DNA of 64,000 nt from JACCTU01 sp963788055 (GTDB taxonomy: Bacteria; Actinomycetota; Thermoleophilia; Gaiellales; Gaiellaceae), in the NCBI GenBank assembly GCA_963788055.1, contig CAWBFA010000005.1, positions 744,001 to 808,000 of the forward strand. Reading direction: 5' to 3'. Both the position numbers and the translations under genes were made by a program. Within the stretch, counting starts at the first letter, position 1; every line of letters begins with the position of its first letter. Of the stretch, positions 1 through 7,848 are shown one piece after another. The notes beneath the pieces are model-generated. The model was given only the letters and a program-made list of their open reading frames with translations. It searched no databases and was not told the origin of the DNA.

Positions 1-1
1 C

Positions 2-469
2 GTCGGGAACGTCGTCGTGACCGACGCCGCCAAGTCGCCGGCCGTCGGCGACCTCGCGTTTCCGTCCAAGACACCGACGCTCGCCGACGCCCCCGCCGAC
101 GAGTTGACGACCAGCAACCCGCCTGACACCGAGCTGCTCCGCGTCTCCGTCGCGGACGCGCTCGAGCGCAGGGAGCCGTTCGTGCTCGTCTTCGCGACCC
201 CGAAGTTCTGCGAGAGCCGGACGTGCGGACCCGTCGTCGACGTCGTCGACGCGGTGCGACGGCGGGTGCCCGGCGTCGGATTCATCCACGTCGAAATCTA
301 CGAGGAGAACAACCCTGCGCTCGGCACGAACCGCTGGGTCCGGGAGTGGAAGCTCCCGACCGAGCCGTGGGTGTTCCTCGTCGGCCGCGACGGCCGCATC
401 AAGGGGAAGTTCGAGGGCGCGGTCTCGGAGCGCGAGCTCGAAGCTGCCGTGCATCGGTTTCTGACCTAG
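2..469 (+). CDS. Thioredoxin-like domain protein, 5' truncated by window edge
   Basis: The frame is open from base 2, so the true start probably lies upstream. The first available start inside the window is a GTG at 17, giving 150 residues. From that GTG the protein has a short Pro/Thr-rich lead, a strand-rich VLVFATPKFC segment, two cysteines at about 65 and 70 (CESRTC, four residues apart instead of the CxxC of thioredoxin), and a cis-Pro-like LPTEPWVFLVGRDG segment near 114-127. This is the pattern of the thioredoxin/peroxiredoxin-fold proteins common in Actinobacteria. The substrate is unknown. The rhodanese gene follows 52 bases downstream on the same strand, which suggests a sulfur or redox context. 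Confidence 0.7.
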   Translation, partial: VGNVVVTDAAKSPAVGDLAFPSKTPTLADAPADELTTSNPPDTELLRVSVADALERREPFVLVFATPKFCESRTCGPVVDVVDAVRRRVPGVGFIHVEIYEENNPALGTNRWVREWKLPTEPWVFLVGRDGRIKGKFEGAVSERELEAAVHRFLT

Positions 470-521
470 CAGTGGTAGAGGTAGGCTCCACTTCAAATCG
501 GAAAGTAATAGAGGGAGGATC

Positions 522-1367
522 ATGGCGGAGAACGGATACGCGAAGCCCGTGCTCGTGACGACCGAGTGGCTGGCCGAGCACCTCGGAGACGACGGCCTCG
601 TCGTCGCTGAAGTCGACGAGAACCCGGACCTCTACGACGAAGGGCACATCCGGGGGGCGATCAAGCTGCACTGGCGCGACGACCTCCAGGATCCGGTCGA
701 GCGCGACCTCGTGGAGAAGGATGCTTTCGAGCAGCTGATGGGCTCGCGCGGGATCTCGAACGAGACGACGCTTGTCCTCTACGGCGACAAGAACAACTGG
801 TTCGCCGCGTACGCGTACTGGTACCTCAAGATCTACGGCCACGGGGACGTGCGCATCCTCGACGGCGGCCGTCAGAAGTGGATCGACGAGAGTCGCGAGC
901 TGACCACCGTCGAGGCGCAGGTCGCCCCAACGTCATACGCGGCACGCGATCGTGACGAGACGATCCGCGCGCGGCGAGATGCCGTGCGTGAGGCGATCGG
1001 ACGCGACGCGCTCGTCGACGTCCGCTCCCCGCAGGAGTACTCGGGAGAGCTGATCGCGGCGCCTGGGTACGAGCAGGAGGGCGCGCAGCGGGCCGGCCAC
1101 ATCCCGACCGCTCAGTCGATCCCGTGGGCTCAGGCCGTGAAGGACGACGGCACGTTCAAGGGCGCCGATGAACTGCGCGAGCTCTACGGCGCGAAGGGGA
1201 TCACCCCCGACCGGGCCGTGACGGCCTACTGCAGGATCGGAGAGCGAAGCGCCCACACGTGGTTCGTCCTTCGCGAGCTGCTCGGGTACGAGGACGTGCG
1301 AAATTACGACGGCTCGTGGACGGAATGGGGCAACCTGATCGACGTGCCGATCGAGAAGACCGTCTAG
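522..1367 (+). CDS. Thiosulfate/3-mercaptopyruvate sulfurtransferase (tandem rhodanese)
   Basis: This 281-residue protein has two rhodanese domains (about 8-125 and 150-275). The second carries the active-site loop CRIGERS with the persulfide cysteine at residue 237. The first lacks the cysteine and is structural. The order and motifs (NNWFAAYAYWYLK, LDGGR.KW, YDGSWTEWG) are those of mycobacterial CysA/SseA-type sulfurtransferases, which move sulfane sulfur from thiosulfate or mercaptopyruvate to cyanide or thiols in the cytoplasm. A GAGGGAGGA ribosome site precedes the ATG. A strong hairpin follows the stop. Confidence 0.93.
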   Translation: MAENGYAKPVLVTTEWLAEHLGDDGLVVAEVDENPDLYDEGHIRGAIKLHWRDDLQDPVERDLVEKDAFEQLMGSRGISNETTLVLYGDKNNWFAAYAYWYLKIYGHGDVRILDGGRQKWIDESRELTTVEAQVAPTSYAARDRDETIRARRDAVREAIGRDALVDVRSPQEYSGELIAAPGYEQEGAQRAGHIPTAQSIPWAQAVKDDGTFKGADELRELYGAKGITPDRAVTAYCRIGERSAHTWFVLRELLGYEDVRNYDGSWTEWGNLIDVPIEKTV

Positions 1368-1370
1368 GAG

Positions 1371-1397
1371 CACGGGGGAACCCGTGGTTCCCCCGTG
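1371..1397 (+). terminator. Hairpin terminator after sulfurtransferase gene
   Basis: A perfect 11-bp stem (CACGGGGGAAC and its complement) with a 5-nt loop starts four bases after the stop codon and is followed by a pyrimidine-rich stretch. It probably ends the sulfurtransferase transcript. Confidence 0.6.
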
Positions 1398-1486
1398 AGC
1401 CCCTCCTTCTTCGCAGCGGCATCTCGGCGTGTCAGAGGCTCCGGCGGGGTCACGCCCCCGCCTCCGCCGCGTAGCGTCCCTTCTCC

Positions 1487-2137
1487 ATGGAGATCGTCGT
1501 TGAGTCGCTGCCGGGGAACGCGGCCAAGATTCGCTTGCTGCTCGATCTCGTCGACCGGCGGCCGAGTCGCGTGCTCGACGTCGGCTGCGGCGACCTCTCG
1601 CTCTGGGCAGCAGTTCGCGAGCGACCGGAGGTGGTAGGCGTCGACGCGCGCTTGCCGCCGCCCAAGGTGCAGGGGATCGAAACGCGGGAGCTCGACGCGC
1701 GCGCTCTCGACTACGACGCGGAGTTCGACGCCGTCGTCTCCACCCAGATGCTCGACGACGTGGCCGAGTGGCGCGACGTACTCCGCGGGATGCGAGACGC
1801 GCTGCGGCCGGAAGGCACGCTCTTGCTCACGTGCGACTCGGGTGACACGCCGCGGCCGTGGCGTGCGCGGTTGCGCCGCGTTCCGCGCGGACCCAGGCTC
1901 GACGAACTGCGCGCTGCCGCGCACGAGCTCGGTCTGGAACTCCAGACTCTGCGCCGCTACGGCCGCCGGGACCTGAAAGCTGCGCAGGGAGAGCTGGACG
2001 GGGCGGGGAGGCTCGAGACGCTGCGACTCGAGGAGTCGATCGAGCCGGACGACCCGCGCGAGTGGCGGCTGCTCTACCTCAGGGCCGGTCGCCCAGGCGT
2101 TCGACCACGATCTGCGGTATCCGCGCAGCGGGGCTGA
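1487..2137 (+). CDS. Class I SAM-dependent methyltransferase
   Basis: The 216-residue product has the SAM-binding motif I VLDVGCGDLS at residues 29-38, an acidic post-I segment (VGVDAR) and a FDAVVSTQMLDDV motif IV-like segment near 78-90, followed by GMRDALRPEGTLLLT. This matches the UbiE/methyltransf_11 fold. The substrate cannot be inferred. Its 3' end overlaps the convergent SDR gene by about 59 bases, so the last residues are unconstrained and Arg-rich. Confidence 0.75.
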   Translation: MEIVVESLPGNAAKIRLLLDLVDRRPSRVLDVGCGDLSLWAAVRERPEVVGVDARLPPPKVQGIETRELDARALDYDAEFDAVVSTQMLDDVAEWRDVLRGMRDALRPEGTLLLTCDSGDTPRPWRARLRRVPRGPRLDELRAAAHELGLELQTLRRYGRRDLKAAQGELDGAGRLETLRLEESIEPDDPREWRLLYLRAGRPGVRPRSAVSAQRG

Positions 2138-2759
2138 GCCGGAGCAGCAGCCGCACGATCTCCGCGCAGTCCTCCGGCTGGATCATCTCTTCCGCCGACA
2201 TGCCCGTCCACGCCGCCATCGGCGTGTCGACGAAGCCCGGGCAGAGCGCGCAGATGCGGATGCCGTCGGCTTCGAGCTCGCGGTTCATCGACTTCGTCAG
2301 CGAGATCACCCCCGCCTTCGACACCCCGTATGCGGCGAGCCCGGGGACAGGCACGGTCCCGGCGATCGACGCGAGGTTGACGACGAGGCCTCGCGACTCG
2401 CGGAGCATCGGGATCGCCGCACGCGTCACGACGAACGTGCCGCGGAGGTTCACGTCGAGCTGCAGGTCCCACTTCTTCGTGCTCAGGTGCTCGGTCGGCC
2501 CGCCAACCCCGACCCCCGCAGAGTTGACGAGCACGTCGAGACGACCGAATCGTTCGGCGTGCTCGCGGACCAGCCGCTCGCACTCGTCGTCTTCTCCGAC
2601 GTTTGCGATCACAGCGTGCGCGCCGAGCTCGGCAGCGGCGGCCTCGAGCTTCTCCGGCGTTCGCGCCGCGAGCGTGAGCTCGAACCCGTCGTCCCGCAGC
2701 GCACGTGCGATCGCGAGACCGATTCCGGACGAGCCGCCGGTGATCAAGGCTGCGCGCAC
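2079..2759 (-). CDS. Short-chain dehydrogenase/reductase (SDR)
   Basis: The 226-residue protein is a classical SDR: Rossmann glycine motif TGGSSGIG at 7-14, NSAG at 79-82, catalytic Ser131 and the YxxxK pair Tyr144/Lys148 (YGVSK). It would reduce or oxidise a carbonyl/alcohol using NAD(P)H. The PGFVDTPMA segment after the active site is typical of the family. No substrate-specific feature is visible. It converges on and overlaps the methyltransferase gene, and it diverges from selD. Confidence 0.88.
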   Translation of the reverse strand: MRAALITGGSSGIGLAIARALRDDGFELTLAARTPEKLEAAAAELGAHAVIANVGEDDECERLVREHAERFGRLDVLVNSAGVGVGGPTEHLSTKKWDLQLDVNLRGTFVVTRAAIPMLRESRGLVVNLASIAGTVPVPGLAAYGVSKAGVISLTKSMNRELEADGIRICALCPGFVDTPMAAWTGMSAEEMIQPEDCAEIVRLLLRLSPAARIPQIVVERLGDRP

Positions 2760-2838
2760 GAGCGATCCTTAGCAGGTTCGGCGAGGATGACGCCGAAAAC
2801 ACGCGCGGGGGAGCCGAAAAGCTCCTCCCTCTCCCCCT

Positions 2839-2868
2839 GACGGCGGTCCTCGAACGAGGGCCGCCGTC
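2839..2868. terminator. Strong hairpin between divergent SDR and selD genes
   Basis: A 13-14 bp stem (GACGGCGG and complement, one G-U pair) with a tiny loop lies about 100 bases upstream of the selD start and 80 bases upstream of the SDR start. As it sits between divergent genes it is not at an obvious 3' end. It could end a short leader RNA or lie in a 5' UTR. Confidence 0.35.
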
Positions 2869-2967
2869 AACGTTTCTGCGTAACGGGGAATACCTCTGAA
2901 CCGACTGACGTCTCTAGACGAAAGGACCGTGGCTCCCCTACAGTTGCGGCGTCGAGAGGAGGCCTGG

Positions 2968-4005
2968 ATGTCGTCCCAGACTCAGACGATCAAGCTGACG
3001 GACCTTGCGAGCTGCGGCGGGTGCGCGGCGAAGTACTCGGCCGCGAGGTTGGAGGAGCTGCTGCGCGGGTTCGTCCCCGTCGAATCCGAGAACCTGCTCG
3101 TGGGGCTTGCGCCCGCGGACGACGCCGCCGTGTACAAGCTCGACGACGAGCGGGCGATCATCTTCACGCTCGACTTCTTCCCGCCGGTCGTCGACGACCC
3201 GGCCGACTACGGCGCGATCGCCGCGACGAACGCGCTCAACGATGTCTTCGCGATGGGCGGCGCGCCGCTGCTCGCGCTTTCGATCGCGGCGTTCCCCGAG
3301 GAGCTTCCGACAGAGATACTCGGCGCGATCTTCGGGGCCGCAGACGCCCAGGTACGCGCGGCGGGCGGGCTGCTCGCCGGCGGCCACACGATCCGCGACG
3401 ACGAGCCGAAGTACGGTCTTGCGGTCGTCGGGACTGTGCACCCGGACGGGATCTGGCCGAAGAGTGGCGCTCAGCCGGGCGACGCGCTGTTCCTGACGAA
3501 GCCCCTCGGCACCGGGCTGATCATGACCGGGTTCAAGAAGCAGCTGACGGGCACCATGCCGCTCGAGCGCGCAGTTCGCTGGATGCGGACGCTGAACAAG
3601 GCTGCTGCCGACGTCGTGCGCGGCGTCTCTCCGAACGCGGTCACGGACGTCACGGGGTTCGGCCTCTTCGGGCATGCGCATGAGATGGCGTCGCGGAGCG
3701 GTGTCGCGATCGAGCTCGAGTCGGAGCGCTTTCCGGCGATCGACGGCGCGCTCGACTGCGCGCGCAAGGGCGTGCGCACGAGCGGCGACCCGCGAAACCG
3801 CGAGTTCGCGTCGAGGCACGTGACGCTCGAGCGGGTCGCTCCGACTTACGACGCGCTTGGGTACGACCCGCAGACCGCTGGCGGGCTGCTCGTGTCGCTG
3901 CCGCGCGAGCGTGGGCCTGCGCTCGAGGCGGAGTTCGAGCGCCACGGTCTGTTCATCCGGCGCATCGGCTCCGTGGAGGAGGGGGCGGGAGTCCTCGTTC
4001 GTTGA
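2968..4005 (+). CDS. selD: Selenide, water dikinase (selenophosphate synthetase)
   Basis: SelD makes selenophosphate from selenide and ATP for selenocysteine tRNA and tRNA 2-selenouridine. The ATG at 2968 is chosen over the GTG at 2929 because a GAGAGGAGG ribosome site lies just before it and the family start aligns (TIKLTDLASCGGCAAK). The catalytic pair is Cys19/Lys22 (C-x-x-K), so this is the cysteine form and not itself a selenoprotein. The AIRS-type ATP-binding segments follow (ADDAAVY, LDFFPPVVDDP, NDVFAMGG, TDVTGFGLFGHA, DPQTAGGLL). The 345 residues are normal length. It overlaps the next gene by 4 bases. Confidence 0.95.
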   Translation: MSSQTQTIKLTDLASCGGCAAKYSAARLEELLRGFVPVESENLLVGLAPADDAAVYKLDDERAIIFTLDFFPPVVDDPADYGAIAATNALNDVFAMGGAPLLALSIAAFPEELPTEILGAIFGAADAQVRAAGGLLAGGHTIRDDEPKYGLAVVGTVHPDGIWPKSGAQPGDALFLTKPLGTGLIMTGFKKQLTGTMPLERAVRWMRTLNKAAADVVRGVSPNAVTDVTGFGLFGHAHEMASRSGVAIELESERFPAIDGALDCARKGVRTSGDPRNREFASRHVTLERVAPTYDALGYDPQTAGGLLVSLPRERGPALEAEFERHGLFIRRIGSVEEGAGVLVR

Positions 4006-4532
4006 CCGGCCGCGGGATGATCCACGGCCGGTTCCAGCCCTTCCACAACGGCCACCTCGAATACCTCGCTGGGGCTTCCGAGCGCTCGCGGGAGGTGTTC
4101 GTCGGGATCACGAACCCCGACCCCGCGCGGATCAAGCCGGAGGCGTCCGACCCACTGCGGCATCTGCCGGAGTCCAACCCGTGGTCGTACGCTGAGCGGC
4201 TGCTCATGGTCAAGGCCGCCGCCGCCGATCTCGGGCTCGACCTCGCGTGCGTCCACGTGATCCCGTTCCCCGTCAACGAGCCTGACCTGTGGTCGGCGTA
4301 CGTGCCTGAGGGTGTGACGCAGTACATCCGGCTCTTCTCGGAGTGGGGTGGAACGAAGCTCGATCGGTTGCGTGCGGCCGGCTACGAGGTCGTCGTGCTC
4401 GACGAGGGAATGGAGAAAGGCGTCTCGGGCGCGGCCGTCCGCGCGGCGCTGCGCGACGGAGGTGACTGGCAGTTGCTCGTCCCGCCGGGCGTCGCACGGG
4501 TGATCCGGTCGCTGGAGCGCGTACCCGCCTAG
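4002..4532 (+). CDS. Nicotinamide-nucleotide adenylyltransferase-like nucleotidyltransferase (archaeal NadM type)
   Basis: The nucleotidyltransferase signature GRFQPFHNGH is near the N-terminus and a GVSGAAVRAAL motif (the SGTxxR-like loop) is near residue 145, as in archaeal-type NMN adenylyltransferases of about 170 residues. Such enzymes join NMN and ATP to NAD. The start is either the TTG at 4002, overlapping the selD stop as TTGA, or the ATG at 4017. The latter gives MIHGRFQPFH, closer to the family. Coupling to selD suggests cotranscription. The substrate is inferred from the family only. Confidence 0.75.
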   Translation: MTGRGMIHGRFQPFHNGHLEYLAGASERSREVFVGITNPDPARIKPEASDPLRHLPESNPWSYAERLLMVKAAAADLGLDLACVHVIPFPVNEPDLWSAYVPEGVTQYIRLFSEWGGTKLDRLRAAGYEVVVLDEGMEKGVSGAAVRAALRDGGDWQLLVPPGVARVIRSLERVPA

Positions 4533-4693
4533 TGCCCCTCCAGGCGATGCCTTCCGGCTCCTGGCCCGCGAGCACACTGCGCGCGGCCGCGGCCTCAGTC
4601 GCGCCCATGCCTTCTGGCATGAACGCTCCCTGCGTCCTTGCATCGCTTGGTGCTCGCGACCCAGGAGCCGGAAAACATCACCTGAAGGGGCAC
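4532..4693. repeat. 162-bp palindromic intergenic element, copy 1
   Basis: The whole gap between the nadM-like stop and the apgM-like start is one imperfect inverted repeat: the left arm GTGCCCCT...GGCTCCTGG...GCGAGCAC is mirrored on the right over about 45 bases. In the centre are CCTCAGTCGCGCCC (4593-4606), a small hairpin ATGCC-TTCT-GGCAT, and a 21-base block at 4621-4641 beginning GAACGCTCCC. Both central blocks recur, with 15-nt instead of 14-nt spacing, in a 165-bp palindrome at 39835-39999. The arms of the two copies differ. Confidence 0.7.
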
Positions 4694-4695
4694 TG

Positions 4696-5943
4696 ATGTA
4701 CCCGATCGTCGTCGTCCTGCTCGACGGGCTCGGCGACCGCGCACACGACGTCCTCGGCGGCCGGACCGGGAACGAGGCCGCGCGGACGCCGAACCTCGAC
4801 GCGCTGTGCGCGCGCGCGTCGTGCGGAGTGCTCTACGCGGTCGGACCGGGACGCGCACCTTCCTCGGAGGTCGCGCACTGGTCGATGCTCGGCTACCGCC
4901 CCGACGAGTTTCCAGGCCGCGCGGTGTTCGAGGCAGTCGGCCGGGGGCAGGAGGTCGATGCCGCGCACGTGTTCGCGTACGCCGCGCTGCGGCCGGCCGA
5001 GCGGCGCGACGGTGGCTGGTGGCTGACGGGGCGTCCGGACCCTAAGCACGACGATGAAGAGGCGAAGCGGCTCGTCGAGCGCTGCGCGGAGATCGAGGTC
5101 GACGGGCTCGGCTTTTCGCTGACGCACGTCTGGCGGGGCGAGGCAGTGCTGCGCGTGACGGGCGGCGCGGATCCGCGCGTCACCGACAGCGACGCGTTCT
5201 TCCGTGACCGGCATCCCGTGCTCCGACCGCAGCCGCTGGTGCCCGAGGCGGAGCGCACGGCGCGTGCGGCTGAGGAGTGGACGCGCGAAGCGATGCGCCG
5301 CCTCGACGGCGAGCGCTTCAACGTGATCACGCTCAAGTGGTGGGGGCGGCCGACCCGCGTTCCGTCGTTCCTCGAGCGGCACGGCGTCGGCGGGACGTTC
5401 GTCGGCGAATCGGCCTTCCTGCGGGGGCTGGGCGCGTACGTCGGTCTCGAGCCGGTCGTCGAGCCCGAGACCGACGATCCCGTTGACGACCTGCGACGAC
5501 GCCTCGCTCAGGTGAGCGCACGGCTCGACCATGGCGAGACGTTCGTCTTCGTCCACCAGAAGACGACCGACGCGGCCGGGCATACGAAGGACCCGCGCGT
5601 GAAGCAGGCGACGGTCGAGCAGCTCGACGAGGTCTTCGGCGAGCTGCCCCTCGACCGCGCGATCGTCTGCGTGACCGGCGACCACGCGACGCCTGCGTCG
5701 CCCGACGTGATCCACTCCGGCGATCCGGTACCGCTCGTCGTCGCGGGGCCTGGTGTACGCGCGGACGAGGTGAGCGAGTTCGGCGAGGCCACGTGCGCGC
5801 GGGGCATCCTCGGCCGGCTCCGCGGCCCTGACCTGATGCCGGTGCTCCTGAACGCCGCCGACCGGCCGCTCTTCCTGGGCTCGCGTCCCACGCCGTTCGA
5901 CGGGGCAGACGGATACCCGGCCCTGCTCGACCCATTCGACTAG
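4696..5943 (+). CDS. Alkaline phosphatase superfamily protein, ApgM-like phosphoglycerate mutase
   Basis: The 415-residue protein opens with the metal-binding VLLDGLGDR, has the Ser nucleophile region APSSEVAHWSMLGY near 56-69, a late FVHQKTTDAAGHTKDP, and GDHATPASPD for the second metal site. This arrangement is that of the archaeal-type, cofactor-independent 2,3-bisphosphoglycerate-independent phosphoglycerate mutase family (ApgM), which interconverts 3- and 2-phosphoglycerate in glycolysis. A related phosphotransferase activity is possible. It follows repeat element copy 1 and is followed by a hairpin. Confidence 0.8.
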   Translation: MYPIVVVLLDGLGDRAHDVLGGRTGNEAARTPNLDALCARASCGVLYAVGPGRAPSSEVAHWSMLGYRPDEFPGRAVFEAVGRGQEVDAAHVFAYAALRPAERRDGGWWLTGRPDPKHDDEEAKRLVERCAEIEVDGLGFSLTHVWRGEAVLRVTGGADPRVTDSDAFFRDRHPVLRPQPLVPEAERTARAAEEWTREAMRRLDGERFNVITLKWWGRPTRVPSFLERHGVGGTFVGESAFLRGLGAYVGLEPVVEPETDDPVDDLRRRLAQVSARLDHGETFVFVHQKTTDAAGHTKDPRVKQATVEQLDEVFGELPLDRAIVCVTGDHATPASPDVIHSGDPVPLVVAGPGVRADEVSEFGEATCARGILGRLRGPDLMPVLLNAADRPLFLGSRPTPFDGADGYPALLDPFD

Positions 5944-5956
5944 TAGCTGGTTGGGG

Positions 5957-5997
5957 CGACCGCTTGGCACCTAAAGGCGGCCGCCTTCGCGGCCGCT
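5957..5997 (+). repeat. Terminator-like repeat (CTTGGCACCTAAAG + GC hairpin), copy 1
   Basis: A 20-base leader (CGACCGCTTGGCACCTAAAG, 5957-5976) is followed by the hairpin GCGGCCG-CCTTCG-CGGCCGC. The same leader and hairpin occur in opposite orientation at 14301-14340. Each copy lies just 3' of a gene on its own strand, so it probably acts as a terminator. Confidence 0.65.
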
Positions 5998-6026
5998 CCC
6001 GTCGGGAATCCAACTACTCTCGGAGG

Positions 6027-6956
6027 ATGGACGCCGAGGCGCAGGTCGCTCCGCGCATGCGCTCGCTCGAGATCTCGGCGCCGTTCTTCCGGAAGCTCGC
6101 GCTCGCGTCGGCGATCTCGCTCTACGTGATCATCGAGTCCGGCGCCACGGTGCGGCTCACGGGCTCCGGGCTCGGGTGTGAGGGCTGGCCCGGTTGCTCG
6201 CCCGGTGCCGTGTTCCCGGAGCAGAGCTACCACTCGTTCATCGAGTTCGGGAACCGCGTCGTCAGCGTCTTTCCGATCCTTCTCTCGCTCGCGACGGCGA
6301 TCTGCTCGCACCTCTTGCGCGGGCTGCCTCGCTGGTTGCGAACGACCGCTTGGGCGGCTGCTCTCGGCACGCTCGCGCAGGCGCCGCTCGGGCTGATCAC
6401 AGTCCGCCTCGACCTCGATCCCGTCGCCGTGATGTCGCACTTCCTGCTCGCGATCGTGGTGCTCGCCGCGTCGGTCGTCGTTGCGGTGGAGGCATGGCGC
6501 GTCGATCGCGGTGCCGGAGAGCCGTTCGTCTCGCGACGGGTTGCGCAGCTCGGCTTGATCTTCGCCGCGCTGACGCTGGTCGTCGTCGTCACCGGCACGT
6601 TCGTGACCGCAAGCGGCCCGCACGCGGGAGACCCCGACGTCGTCGATCGGCTCGGGGACATCGAGCGCGCGATCTGGGTGCACGTCCGAGCGACGGCGGT
6701 GTTCGGCGTGCTCTTGCTCGGTCTCGTGCTGTACCTGCGCCGCCACGCTCCCCTCGTCGTGCGGCGGATCGCGTACCTCCTCCTCGCGCTCGCGGTGACG
6801 CAGGCGGCCGTCGGCGAGCTTCAGTGGAGAAACGCGCTGCCCTGGTGGCTCGTGCTCGTCCATGTCGCACTGGCTGCAGGCATCTGGGCGACGACGGTGT
6901 GGCTCGTGACGCTGTTGTGGCGCCCGACCGCCTCCAGCGTTCGAGCCGTAAACTGA
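6027..6956 (+). CDS. ctaA: Heme A synthase, COX15/CtaA family
   Basis: The 309-residue membrane protein with about eight hydrophobic helices has the paired cysteines of the first extracytoplasmic loop (GSGLGCEGWPGC near 42-53) and an IEFGNR helix in the actinobacterial form of the family. CtaA oxidises heme O to heme A for aa3-type cytochrome oxidases in the cytoplasmic membrane. The ATG at 6027 follows CGGAGG. Upstream codons in the same frame are repeat sequence and were not used. Confidence 0.88.
   Translation: MDAEAQVAPRMRSLEISAPFFRKLALASAISLYVIIESGATVRLTGSGLGCEGWPGCSPGAVFPEQSYHSFIEFGNRVVSVFPILLSLATAICSHLLRGLPRWLRTTAWAAALGTLAQAPLGLITVRLDLDPVAVMSHFLLAIVVLAASVVVAVEAWRVDRGAGEPFVSRRVAQLGLIFAALTLVVVVTGTFVTASGPHAGDPDVVDRLGDIERAIWVHVRATAVFGVLLLGLVLYLRRHAPLVVRRIAYLLLALAVTQAAVGELQWRNALPWWLVLVHVALAAGIWATTVWLVTLLWRPTASSVRAVN
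6949..6954 (+). promoter_or_regulatory. -10 element TAAACT for a leaderless transcript
   Basis: TAAACT ends exactly six bases before the ATG of the PAC2 gene. The same spacing is seen at several other genes in this window, so the mRNA is probably leaderless. Confidence 0.5.
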
Positions 6957-6960
6957 GGCG

Positions 6961-7848
6961 ATGGAGGAGCTCCGCGTTGCGTCGCGGCCGAGTCTGCGCC
7001 GTCCAGTCCTCATCACTGCCTTTCGAGGCTGGAACGACGGCGGCCAGGGAGCCTCGCTTGCCGCCGGCTTCCTCGCGCGAACCTGGGAGGCGGCTCGCTT
7101 TGCCGACATCGACCCCGAGGAGTTCTTCGACTTCCAGGCGACGCGGCCGCACGTCTCGCTCGTCGACGGCGTGACCCGGCAGGTCGACTGGCCCGACAAC
7201 GCCTTCTACCACGCCGAGATTCCGGGCACCGACCGCGACGCGATGCTGCTGCTCGGCATCGAGCCGAACGTCCGCTGGCGAACGTTCACGACGCTCGTCG
7301 CGGAGCTCGCGACCGACCTCGGCGTCGAGCTCGTGGTCACGCTGGGCTCGCTTCTCGCCGACGTTCCGCACACTCGCCCCTCGCCGGTGACGGGGAGTGC
7401 GAGCGACTCGGAGCTCGTCGAGCGCCTCGGGCTGCAGCCGTCACGCTATGAGGGACCGACCGGGATCGTCGGCGTCCTGCACGACGCGTGCAAGCAGGCC
7501 GGCATCCCGTCCGCGAGCCTGTGGGCCGCGGTCCCGCATTACGTCTCGCTTGCACCGAGTCCGCGCGCCGCGCTCGCGCTCTGCCGACGTCTCGGCGAGC
7601 TGCTCGAGGCGCAGATCGACACGGCGGAGCTCGAAGAGGCGAGCGAGGCGTATGCGCAGCAGGTGAGCGAGGCTGTGGCGTCCGATCCCGAGACGGCCGC
7701 GTACGTCGAGGAGCTCGAGCAGCGCACCGAGGAGATCGAGGAGGAAGAGGAGAACCTGCCGTCGGGCGATGCGATCGCTGCGGAGCTGACGCGCTACCTG
7801 CGCGAACGCGACCGAGAGAACGGCGGCCCCGAGGGCCCGGCCGGTTAG
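6961..7848 (+). CDS. PAC2 family protein
   Basis: The 295-residue protein matches the PAC2 (proteasome assembly chaperone 2-like) family widespread in Actinobacteria: an early AFRGWNDGGQGAS loop, the LLLGIEPNVRW segment, VTLGSLLADVPHTRP and a SLWAAVPHYVSLAPSPRAAL stretch. The last 70 residues are strongly acidic and likely coiled coil. The family resembles archaeal and eukaryotic proteasome-assembly factors, but its bacterial role is not settled. The start has a TAAACT -10 six bases upstream. Confidence 0.85.
   Translation: MEELRVASRPSLRRPVLITAFRGWNDGGQGASLAAGFLARTWEAARFADIDPEEFFDFQATRPHVSLVDGVTRQVDWPDNAFYHAEIPGTDRDAMLLLGIEPNVRWRTFTTLVAELATDLGVELVVTLGSLLADVPHTRPSPVTGSASDSELVERLGLQPSRYEGPTGIVGVLHDACKQAGIPSASLWAAVPHYVSLAPSPRAALALCRRLGELLEAQIDTAELEEASEAYAQQVSEAVASDPETAAYVEELEQRTEEIEEEEENLPSGDAIAAELTRYLRERDRENGGPEGPAG

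Noticed and set aside
2760..2967. Riboswitch or small RNA gene upstream of selD
   Set aside because: Only simple hairpins are visible and no known riboswitch core was recognised.
4532..4693. Integron attC site
   Set aside because: The palindrome size fits, but the RYYYAAC/GTTRRRY core sites are absent and no integron integrase is near.
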